Positions 1 through 5,106 of a stretch of DNA of 8,084 bases are shown one piece after another. The notes below the pieces were generated by a model that had not been told where the DNA came from, did not search any database, and saw nothing but the letters and a program-made list of their open reading frames with translations. Source of the DNA: DAOUMU01 sp034409055 (lineage in GTDB: Bacteria > Chloroflexota > Anaerolineae > 4572-78 > J111); contig DAOUMU010000331.1 of assembly GCA_034409055.1 (NCBI GenBank), forward strand, positions 1 through 8,084. Direction: 5' to 3'. The stretch's first letter is position 1, and each line of letters opens with the position of its first letter. Both the position numbers and the translations under genes were made by a program.

Positions 1-12
1 GTCCAAACAATA

Positions 13-31
13 CGGGTAGATCATCTACCCG
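13..31. repeat. 19-bp perfect inverted repeat, operator- or terminator-like
   Basis: CGGGTAGAT and ATCTACCCG are perfect complements around a single central C. The element lies 76 bp downstream of the stop of the truncated propeller gene, read on the minus strand. There it is followed by TATTGTTTGG, only a weak T-rich tail, so a terminator is possible but not convincing. A dyad operator for a gene beyond the left edge is equally possible. Confidence 0.45.
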
Positions 32-106
32 CTCTATATACGGTTCTGTTCGTCTCTCGTTTTTCATAACCAGAGGTATAACAGAATTTGATTTTATTGA
101 CAAAAT

Positions 107-562
107 TTAAGCGAACGTTGAGTGATAAATATTGCAATAGTAAAACGAGCTGCTACTCACACTGTAAGGGTCGTTTTCATCGTACTGATAATGGGTAAAG
201 GTTTCGGTCGCAGGGTCAAACTTGTTGATACCGCTATTGGGGGTGGTGATCCACAGGTTATGGAGGTTATCCTGATAGAGAGCGTAAACGGCGGTACTAC
301 TCAAGCTGTTGGGATCGCTAGGGTCATGTTTATACACGATGAACTCATAGCCATCATATTTTGCTAACCCTTCTTCGGTGGTAAACCACATAAACCCGTG
401 GTGGTCCTGCAAAATGTCCCAAACGTTTGTGTGGGGCAAGCCATCTTCAACGGAGAGATGTTCAAAGTAAAGATTATCACCGCCCTGGGCATACGTTACC
501 TGCGCTGACGCCAAGAGAGTTAGCAGGATGGTCAGCAAAAACAGCTTGAGGATCCGTTTCAT
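107..562 (-). CDS. Truncated two-component regulator propeller (Reg_prop) sensor, N-terminal fragment
   Basis: A 151-residue product with a lipophilic signal peptide (residues 1-25: MKRILK, a leucine-rich core, then ASAQVTYAQ). Two Reg_prop-type repeats follow, recognisable from VEDGLPHTNVWDILQDHHGFMWFTTEEGLAKYDG and LSSTAVYALYQDNLHNLWITT-type spacing at about residues 37-71 and 86-113. Such repeats normally form 10-14 blades of a periplasmic sensor joined to a transmembrane segment and a histidine kinase, usually in a protein of 700-1400 residues. Here similarity stops after about residue 134 (YDENDPYSVSS), and the last 15 residues (FYYCNIYHSTFA) look random. The other two frames do not resume the propeller. 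The ATG has a good Shine-Dalgarno site (AAAGGAG, 8 nt spacing) and lies 17 bp after the receiver gene, so both share a transcript. It is probably a broken gene. Confidence 0.8.
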   Translation of the reverse strand: MKRILKLFLLTILLTLLASAQVTYAQGGDNLYFEHLSVEDGLPHTNVWDILQDHHGFMWFTTEEGLAKYDGYEFIVYKHDPSDPNSLSSTAVYALYQDNLHNLWITTPNSGINKFDPATETFTHYQYDENDPYSVSSSSFYYCNIYHSTFA

Positions 563-579
563 TTGACTTTCTCCTTTGC

Positions 580-960
580 TTATGTTTCTGAACTATGCCC
601 ATTATTTGAAGCCCGAATGGTTTGCAAGACCGTTAATAACTGTTCCGGCGGCTCACCTTTACTGACAAAAACGTCCGCCCCCGCCGTCAGAGCCGCTCGC
701 TGGGCTTCCAGCCGGCTGCTGAGAACAATCACTTTTGGCCGGTCGGGAAGCGTGTGCAAGGCAGCAATCAAGGCGGCTGTTGGCCGGCCGGGCAGTTCCC
801 AATCAAGCAGCACTAAATTGGGCTGCGCCGCCTGCACGCAAGCCACTAGCCCCTTTACCTCACTTGCTTCACCCACCACGCTTACACCCGGCTCCTGGGT
901 TAGAGCGATTTTTAGCGCCGAGCGTACTTCTATTTCATCATCGGCTAAAAAGATACGCAT
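580..960 (-). CDS. Stand-alone response-regulator receiver (REC) protein
   Basis: A 126-residue single-domain receiver. The acidic pocket is D7/D8, the phospho-acceptor is D53 (in NLVLLDWELPG), the switch residue is S81 (VIVLSS) and the conserved lysine is K101 (VSKGEPP). The receiver fold fills the whole protein, and the last 10 or so residues (ASNNGHSSET) are a polar tail, so there is no DNA-binding or enzymatic output domain. It could act like CheY, by protein contact or as a relay. It could also be what remains of a LuxR-type regulator that lost its HTH, since the receiver resembles the NarL/FixJ type. The start has a strong Shine-Dalgarno site (AAGGAGG, about 8 nt spacing). It is the first gene of a unit with the propeller fragment downstream, which suggests that sensor was its cognate input. 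Confidence 0.9.
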   Translation of the reverse strand: MRIFLADDEIEVRSALKIALTQEPGVSVVGEASEVKGLVACVQAAQPNLVLLDWELPGRPTAALIAALHTLPDRPKVIVLSSRLEAQRAALTAGADVFVSKGEPPEQLLTVLQTIRASNNGHSSET

Positions 961-985
961 TAGTCAGCCCTCCTTGTTCACATCC

Positions 986-991
986 AGTATA
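986..991 (-). promoter_or_regulatory. Candidate -10 box for the receiver gene
   Basis: TATACT on the minus strand lies about 25 bp upstream of the receiver start codon and matches 5 of 6 positions of TATAAT. No good -35 is present at 17 bp (GGGTCA). The poor -35 overlaps the repeat array at 1005-1062, which fits an activator-dependent promoter. Confidence 0.35.
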
Positions 992-1004
992 AACTAAAAA
1001 GCCC

Positions 1005-1062
1005 GTTTTGACCCTATGGGTTTTAATAGGTTTTGACCTGGTAGAACTAATAGGTTTTGTCT
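1005..1062. repeat. Three spaced direct repeats upstream of the receiver gene, operator-like
   Basis: GTTTTGACC occurs at 1005-1013 and 1030-1038, and GTTTTGTCT at 1054-1062, a spacing of 25 and 24 bp. The last two are preceded by TAATAG (1024-1029 and 1048-1053), so TAATAGGTTTTG is an exact 12-bp direct repeat. The array sits just upstream of the candidate -10 box at the position expected for an activator array. A regulator binding every 2 to 2.5 helical turns is an inference. Confidence 0.45.
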
Positions 1063-1084
1063 GGGGTATGTCACCGGAAAGTAG

Positions 1085-1131
1085 CCATAAAAACAAAAAC
1101 TCCCCGGATGTGTTACGTATCTGGGGAGTTT
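1085..1131 (-). terminator. Intrinsic terminator of the kinase/regulator operon
   Basis: AAACTCCCCGGAT (1097-1109) and ATCTGGGGAGTTT (1119-1131) pair over 13 bp with one G-U and a 9-nt loop. On the minus strand the stem is followed by TTTGTTTTTATG, a good U-tract. It lies about 40 bp after the stop codon of the LuxR-type regulator and separates that operon from the receiver/propeller unit. Confidence 0.85.
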
Positions 1132-1169
1132 GTTCTGGTAGGGCCAACTAACAATTTGGCCTACATAAA

Positions 1170-1814
1170 TCAATCAACCACCAATTTCTGCTGAACCGCC
1201 AGGCTGACGGCTTCGGTACGATTAGCAACGTCTAGTTTGGAGAGAATGTTACCAACATGATAGTTGACGGTCGAAGGGCTGACCGTCAACTGCTCGGCGA
1301 TTTTGGCATTGCTCAACCCTTTGACCATCAGGGTCAGCACTTCTCGCTCTCGCCGGGTCAGGTCGTAGCTCGGTTCAGGGGGGTGGGCCGTGGCCTGAAC
1401 CAGAGCCTGAGCCGCCGCCGGGGCCAAGGTGGGACGACCAGCATAAGCCGCTCGAATAGCTTCAACCAACACTTCGGGAACCACATCCTTGAAAAGATAG
1501 CTAATGGCCCCGGCTTGCATCGCTCTCTGGACCAAATTTTCCTCTTCAAAACTGGTCAGGGCTATGATTTGTACCTGCGGATAGCGCTCGCGGATAGACC
1601 TGGTGGCGGTTGGCCCATCCATCTCCGGCATCATCATGTCCATTAAAATGACATCAGGCTGAACCTGGGCGCACAACTCCAGCGCCTTTTGGCCGTTGCT
1701 TGCTTCGCCAACCAACTCAATGTCGTCAAAAATCAATAGAAAAACTTTCAGTCCATCCCGGACCATAGCATGGTCGTCGACAATCATCACTCGAATTCGA
1801 TGTAGGTTTGTCAT
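1170..1814 (-). CDS. LuxR/NarL-family response regulator (REC-HTH)
   Basis: A 214-residue NarL/FixJ-type transcription factor. The N-terminal receiver (about residues 7-125) has D13/D14, phospho-acceptor D59 in ILMDMMMPEMDG, switch T87 and lysine K109 (FKD). A linker with an alanine-rich stretch leads to a LuxR-type helix-turn-helix at about 150-214. Its hallmarks are LTRREREVL (152-160), KGLSNAKIAEQL, and the recognition segment around SPSTVNYHVGNILSKL, followed by NRTEAV. Length and order are typical. Phosphorylation should promote dimerisation and DNA binding. It is the second gene of an operon: the kinase stop is only 9 bp upstream and its TAG is part of the Shine-Dalgarno site (TAGGAG) of this gene, so translation is probably coupled. 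The kinase upstream is of the HisKA_3 type that normally pairs with this regulator class. Confidence 0.95.
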   Translation of the reverse strand: MTNLHRIRVMIVDDHAMVRDGLKVFLLIFDDIELVGEASNGQKALELCAQVQPDVILMDMMMPEMDGPTATRSIRERYPQVQIIALTSFEEENLVQRAMQAGAISYLFKDVVPEVLVEAIRAAYAGRPTLAPAAAQALVQATAHPPEPSYDLTRREREVLTLMVKGLSNAKIAEQLTVSPSTVNYHVGNILSKLDVANRTEAVSLAVQQKLVVD

Positions 1815-1823
1815 AGTATTCTC

Positions 1824-3380
1824 CTAAGAGTCCTCCCAAACTACCGCCACTTCCGTCCCCTGCCCCGGCCGGCTTTCAATTTCCAAGGTGACTCCAACTA
1901 CCCTGGCTCGTTCCTGCATAATGCTTATACCCAGGTGATCCGGCGGAATGGAATGGGGATCAAAACCACATCCGTCATCACTGATACGGGGCATTACTCG
2001 TCCTGGCCGGCACTTCAAACTGACGGTTACTTGATTGGCCCTGGCGTGCCTGGCAATATTGTTCAACGTTTCCTGGGCAATGCGATACAGCGCAATCTGG
2101 ACATCGGCCGGCAGGGAGCAATCTCCCTCTACGGTTAGCACAGCGGGGATCTTGGTCCGGCCCGTCATCGCCTCACTTAAGTGACGGAGCAGGTCTCCCA
2201 GTTTTGCCTCGGCCAAAGCTGTGGGGCGCAATTCCAACAGCAAGGTACGCATCTCGGCCAGCGCCCCTCGAGTCAACTGGCGCAGTTTCTCCAGATTACG
2301 CCGGGCCTCGGCCGGGTCCCGTTCCCACAGGCTGGGCAAGGCAACGGCAATCAGGCTGGCCGAAAAGAGGGTTTGCGTAACGGCGTCGTGTAAATCCCGG
2401 GCCAGGCGATTCCGCTCAGTAATCACAGCCGCCTGCTCTACCTGGTCACGGAGACGGGCATTTTCAATGGCTAACGCGGCTTGATCGCTAAAGGCAACGG
2501 CCAATTCAAGCTCCTCGTCAGAAAATACTCGCGGTTGATTATAATACAGGATGATGCCGCCGTAAACAACCTCTTTAATCATCAGGGGCACGGCCAGCAG
2601 GGCGTGGTAGTTTGAGGCTGGCCTTAACTCCACGGTATCGGTCAATGGGGGTATATCGGTAATCGCCACCGGCCGGCGGGCTGATGCGGCCTGTTGCAGG
2701 GCATCGTAGCCCAGCGAAATATCGGCCTGAACGCTTTCATCCGTTTTCAACCCTTGCGCGGCCAGGATTGTAAACGGTTCACCTTCCTGCTCCCGGCTGC
2801 AGATACTGGCATTAGTACCCAACAATTTGTTGGTCTGGCTGACAATATAGTCCAGAATGTCGGCCAACGGCCGGTTGGAGTTGAGAATAGCCAGGATGTC
2901 GCCGAGGCTCTCCGCAATCCGGCGGCGTTGTTCGGCCTCACGCCGCCGTTCCTGCTCTTGCTGGTAGCGGTGAGCGATCTCGATTTGCGCTTGCCGGAGT
3001 GAAAGATGAACCGTAACGCGAGCCGTGATTTCTTCCTGACGAACCGGTTTGGTAATGTAATCAACGGCCCCAACCTCAAAACCTTTAACTGTATTGACTG
3101 CATCAGAAAGAGCGGTCATAAAAATGACCGGAATATCTTTGGTGGTCTCATTATCTTTCAAGCGGCGGCACGTTTCAAAGCCATCCAGGCCCGGCATCAA
3201 GACATCCAAAAGAATAAGGTCGGGTTGGACATAACGGGTCTGTTCGATGGCTTTCTGTCCACTGGTGGCAACCAAAACCTTAAAGCCGGCCTTGCCCAGA
3301 TGATCAACCATTACATCCAAATTAGTTAGGTTGTCGTCGACAATTAAGATTGTACCTTTGGCAATTGTCTTCGTGTTCAC
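1824..3380 (-). CDS. Cytosolic hybrid sensor histidine kinase, REC-GAF-HisKA_3-HATPase
   Basis: A 518-residue kinase with no membrane segment. Domains in order: a receiver (about 10-125) with D15/D16, D59 (LILLDVLMPG), T89 and K111; a charged coiled-coil linker (about 128-157, QQEQERRREAEQRRR); a GAF domain (about 165-310); a second short helix; HisKA_3 with the phospho-histidine H330 in ERNRLARDLHDAVTQ; and a HATPase_c domain with N-box QETLNNIARHA, G1 DDGCGF, G2 LGISIMQERA and a final GQGTEV. This is the NarX/DevS/LiaS type, here sensing something soluble through GAF and accepting phosphate on its N-terminal receiver. The start is GTG: an in-frame TGA lies 13 codons upstream and no ATG intervenes. 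The AAGGA upstream is a little distant (about 12-13 nt). It is cotranscribed with the LuxR-type regulator, its likely partner. Nothing looks damaged. Confidence 0.95.
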   Translation of the reverse strand: MNTKTIAKGTILIVDDNLTNLDVMVDHLGKAGFKVLVATSGQKAIEQTRYVQPDLILLDVLMPGLDGFETCRRLKDNETTKDIPVIFMTALSDAVNTVKGFEVGAVDYITKPVRQEEITARVTVHLSLRQAQIEIAHRYQQEQERRREAEQRRRIAESLGDILAILNSNRPLADILDYIVSQTNKLLGTNASICSREQEGEPFTILAAQGLKTDESVQADISLGYDALQQAASARRPVAITDIPPLTDTVELRPASNYHALLAVPLMIKEVVYGGIILYYNQPRVFSDEELELAVAFSDQAALAIENARLRDQVEQAAVITERNRLARDLHDAVTQTLFSASLIAVALPSLWERDPAEARRNLEKLRQLTRGALAEMRTLLLELRPTALAEAKLGDLLRHLSEAMTGRTKIPAVLTVEGDCSLPADVQIALYRIAQETLNNIARHARANQVTVSLKCRPGRVMPRISDDGCGFDPHSIPPDHLGISIMQERARVVGVTLEIESRPGQGTEVAVVWEDS

Positions 3381-3425
3381 TATGGTGTCTGTTTCCTTAA
3401 CTGTTTCGCCAGCGAGTCATAGTGA

Positions 3426-3434
3426 ATTATAACA
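3426..3434 (-). promoter_or_regulatory. Extended -10 promoter of the kinase/regulator operon
   Basis: TGTTATAAT on the minus strand is a perfect TATAAT preceded by the extended -10 TGn element. It lies 45 bp upstream of the GTG start, giving a leader of about 40 nt. No good -35 is visible at 16-18 bp (GGGTTA region), which the extended -10 could compensate for. Confidence 0.5.
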
Positions 3435-3605
3435 TAAATGACAACTCTAACCCAGTGAGTTCATCGAAAAACCACAATTCACCTCACAGAAGCACTCTTC
3501 TGGGACGTTAACTTGCCAAAAACTCTCATTTTTGCTAGTCCTGACGATTTCTGTAGATGGCCGTGGAAATATTTACAACAATACAAATAGCGGTCAAACC
3601 GCAGA

Positions 3606-3637
3606 TATGGAGTCCAAAGTGCACTTTGGACTCCATA
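3606..3637. repeat. 32-bp perfect palindrome between the sigma factor and the kinase
   Basis: Each half is TATGGAGTCCAAAGTG and its exact complement, meeting at GTGCAC with no unpaired base. It stands alone in non-coding DNA about 125 bp beyond the sigma stop and has no T-run on either strand, so a simple intrinsic terminator is unlikely. It could be a REP-like dispersed palindrome or a strong dyad binding site. The rest of 3435-3605 holds no ORF or structure that I recognise. Confidence 0.7.
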
Positions 3638-3704
3638 ATTCTCGCGGACAACGCAAATCCTGCGGGATAACTATGTAAAGCCAAACCATCGATAAGTCAT
3701 TACA

Positions 3705-3746
3705 CTCCACCCTCCACCCTCCACCCTCCACGCTCCACGCTTCACG
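3705..3746. repeat. Heptamer tandem repeat, (CTCCACC)3 then CTCCACG variants
   Basis: Six 7-bp units in register: CTCCACC three times, CTCCACG twice, then CTTCACG. It ends 15 bp beyond the sigma factor stop codon. The minus strand, which is the sense strand of that transcript, reads GGGTGGA repeatedly and has enough G-runs for a possible G-quadruplex. It resembles the short tandemly repeated heptamers known from cyanobacteria and other large bacterial genomes. Confidence 0.75.
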
Positions 3747-3761
3747 CCCTGCCCTGCGGGT

Positions 3762-4376
3762 TCACGTCACTACCCACCCCATTCGGTCCGAGAAAACCGC
3801 CCTCCTCTCCTGTTCCCTGGCTGCTCGCGCCATCATCCTGCGCGCGCGGAAAAGTTTGCTTTTAATCGTGCTGATCGTAGTATCCAGCGTTTGAGCAATT
3901 TCCTGGTAAGACATCATATGCCAGTACTTTAGGATGATGACCAGGCGATAATCAGGCCGCAAGCTCCGGAGCAGAGCCTCCACCTCCTCAGCCGCCTCTG
4001 TTTCAAGTAAGACCCTTTCCGGTTGGACCCTACTCTCACCTCCAGCCCAATCCCCAAAATTTTCCCACGAAACCAATCGAAAGCGACGCCTTTTCCACCG
4101 GTCCAGGCAATAATGAGAAGCAATCGAAAAAAGCCAGGTCGAAAACTGCCGCCGGTCATCGTAAGAATCCAGCTTGGTATAAGCTCGCAAAAACACCTCC
4201 TGCGCCGCATCTTCAGCCTCGGTCCCGTTTCTGAGCATATGATAACACAGGTTATAAACAGGTCCTTGGTACTTCTCGACAAGCTGGCCAAAAGCAGCCG
4301 GGTCACCCCCTTTGGCCAGAGCGATCCACCCCGTTTGTTCAGGATCGTTCGGATATTTAGACCTGGTTTCAGCCAT
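3762..4376 (-). CDS. ECF-type RNA polymerase sigma-70 factor
   Basis: A 204-residue extracytoplasmic-function sigma factor with only regions 2 and 4. Region 2 (about 28-98) starts AFGQLVEKYQGPVYNLCYHML, contains the core-binding EDAAQEVFLRAY (55-66) and the region 2.4-type FSTWLFSIASHYCLDRWKRRR (78-98). Region 4 (about 132-182) has LRPDYRLVIILKYWHMMSYQEIAQTL and the recognition helix TTISTIKSKLFRARRMM. A 20-30 residue linker joins them, and the tail past residue 183 is short. The length is typical. The start has GGAGG at 9 nt spacing. ECF factors are usually followed by a cotranscribed anti-sigma gene; here only repeats and then the kinase operon follow, so control must come from elsewhere. 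A MITE-like insertion begins 31 bp upstream of the start codon, in or near the promoter. Confidence 0.95.
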   Translation of the reverse strand: MAETRSKYPNDPEQTGWIALAKGGDPAAFGQLVEKYQGPVYNLCYHMLRNGTEAEDAAQEVFLRAYTKLDSYDDRRQFSTWLFSIASHYCLDRWKRRRFRLVSWENFGDWAGGESRVQPERVLLETEAAEEVEALLRSLRPDYRLVIILKYWHMMSYQEIAQTLDTTISTIKSKLFRARRMMARAAREQERRAVFSDRMGWVVT

Positions 4377-4406
4377 TATCGCTAACCTCCAATTACCAAC
4401 CTGTCA

Positions 4407-4579
4407 ATATGATACGGGTGTGTTTCACCTGAGTCAGAGCATTTCAAAACATCGTGTTGCATACTACGTATTGCCTGTTCTTTTGACACGCAACCCGCAA
4501 CCCTGTCCTGAGCGAAGCCGAAGGGACGCAACACGTAATAACAACAGTTCGACTTATTTGAAACACACCCATATGATAC
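4407..4579. mobile_element. MITE-like element (4416-4570) with 12-bp TIRs and 9-bp target duplication
   Basis: GGGTGTGTTTCA (4416-4427) and its exact complement TGAAACACACCC (4559-4570) bound a 155-bp element. Directly outside both ends stands the same 9-mer ATATGATAC (4407-4415 and 4571-4579), which is the signature of transposition with a 9-bp target-site duplication. A further inverted pair, CGTGTTGC/GCAACACG, lies inside. No transposase is encoded, so it would move in trans. Families known to make 9-bp duplications include IS1, many IS4 members and the IS903 group of IS5; I cannot choose between them. It carries the CCTGAGCGAAGCCGAAGG motif. Confidence 0.8.
4505..4527. repeat. CCTGAGCGAAGCCGAAGG dispersed-repeat motif inside the MITE
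   Basis: GTCC and GGAC flank TGAGCGAAGCCGAAG, and the sequence contains CGAAG twice. From memory this short motif is widespread in Anaerolineae genomes, where its translations (for example FGFAQDR) appear as false ORFs. That copy-number claim cannot be tested in this window. Confidence 0.45.
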
Positions 4580-4782
4580 CATACCCTTAACCTTGTTACC
4601 TATCTGTTAGCTAACAATCAGCTATCTGTTTTCCTACGAAGCCTAACATTACAGGAAGTAGCTTTTTCTAATCATGATGACAAAACACCCTGCGCCCGCC
4701 TACAACCCAACCTGCCCCGACCACAACCAGGCGGACCACCGCTCTTTCACCCTGCTTTGCCTCTCCCGGTGAGAATTGAGAA

Positions 4783-4839
4783 ATTAGAAATTAGAAACGA
4801 GTGGGGCCCCCTTCTAATTTCTATTTTCTAATTTCTAAT
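4783..4839. repeat. Inverted heptamer arrays around GGGGCCCC
   Basis: ATTAGAAATTAGAAA (4783-4797) is the exact complement of TTTCTAATTTCTAAT (4825-4839). Each arm is made of 7-bp units: AAATTAG on the left, CTAATTT, CTATTTT and CTAATTT on the right. The palindrome GGGGCCCC (4803-4810) lies in the loop. There is no T-run beyond the stem. This is a second heptamer-based repeat besides the one at 3705. Confidence 0.7.
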
Positions 4840-4854
4840 CGGGATAACTCAAAT

Positions 4855-4872
4855 TAGTGACATTCGTCACTA
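4855..4872. promoter_or_regulatory. CRP/FNR-like dyad TAGTGAC-ATTC-GTCACTA
   Basis: A perfect 7-bp inverted repeat with a 4-nt centre. Read as GTGA-N6-TCAC it matches the CRP-family half-site arrangement (TGTGA-N6-TCACA). It lies between the divergent sigma and membrane-protein genes, about 235 bp upstream of the latter. Binding is inferred from symmetry only; other dimeric regulators would fit as well. Confidence 0.4.
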
Positions 4873-4986
4873 CCCAAAAAGATTTTTCAACCATACTCAA
4901 GACAGCCAAACCCACAACAGCACCGCAAGCCGCGCCACTGTAGCTTTTTTGTAATCATGATGGTAAAATATTAAGGTAGACTTGTA

Positions 4987-5063
4987 GAAGGGTATGGGCC
5001 TACTGCCCACCTATTCACCCGTATCGGGGTGATGATAGATAGGCAGTGACTATATAGCCCTTC
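4987..5063 (+). other. 77-nt imperfect hairpin upstream of the membrane-protein gene
   Basis: Three nested blocks pair in register: GAAGGG (4987) with CCCTTC (5058), ACTGCC (5002) with GGCAGT (5042), and TCACCC (5015) with GGGTGA (5027) around a 6-nt loop. Shorter TAT/ATA pairs lie between them. It ends 43 bp before the ATG at 5107, so it could be a leader RNA structure. It has no U-tract and does not match a riboswitch that I recognise. It lacks the GTTRRRY core and so is not attC-like. Confidence 0.45.
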
Positions 5064-5106
5064 ATTAGTGTCAATAAGCAGAGTAAACTATTTCTGAGTA
5101 ACCATT

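Larger units (their letters stand above)
4658..4968 (+). repeat. Two-copy imperfect direct repeat (4658-4685 and 4940-4968)
   Basis: Both copies read GTAGCTTTTT, one or two variable bases, TAATCATGATG, two variable bases, AAAA. About 25 of 29 positions agree, in the same orientation, 282 bp apart. Each contains the palindrome ATCATGAT. The second copy runs into TAAAAT (4964-4969), a plausible -10 for the gene at 5107, although no clear -35 is seen. They may be duplicated promoter elements or the edges of a lost insertion. Confidence 0.6.
4580..5106. other. Gene-free spacer between the divergent sigma gene and the membrane-protein gene
   Basis: No credible ORF is present. It contains a 12-bp palindrome TGTTAGCTAACA (4605-4616) with TATCTGTT repeated at 4601 and 4624, the direct repeat listed below, the heptamer inverted repeat, a CRP-like dyad and a long hairpin. 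The stretch 4686-4772 is C-rich and shows nothing else that I can name. Confidence 0.6.

Noticed and set aside
938..1147. 69-residue minus-strand ORF upstream of the receiver gene
   Set aside because: It runs through the terminator and the operator repeats and overlaps the receiver start; no protein-like pattern.
3606..3637. Intrinsic terminator of the sigma gene
   Set aside because: No T-run follows the stem on the minus strand.
3705..3746. CRISPR array
   Set aside because: Units are only 7 bp with no spacers.
4379..4407. TTGACA (4402-4407, minus) as the -35 of the sigma gene promoter
   Set aside because: The matching -10 at 17 bp would be TAGCGA, a poor fit, and would place transcription start inside or after the Shine-Dalgarno site.
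4382..4582. 66-residue minus-strand ORF containing RPFGFAQDR
   Set aside because: It is the translation of the MITE-like element and its repeat motif, a known kind of false ORF.
4987..5063. Third attC site upstream of the gene at 5107
   Set aside because: No GTTRRRY core exists in 4620-5106; the hairpin has GAAGGG/CCCTTC ends instead.
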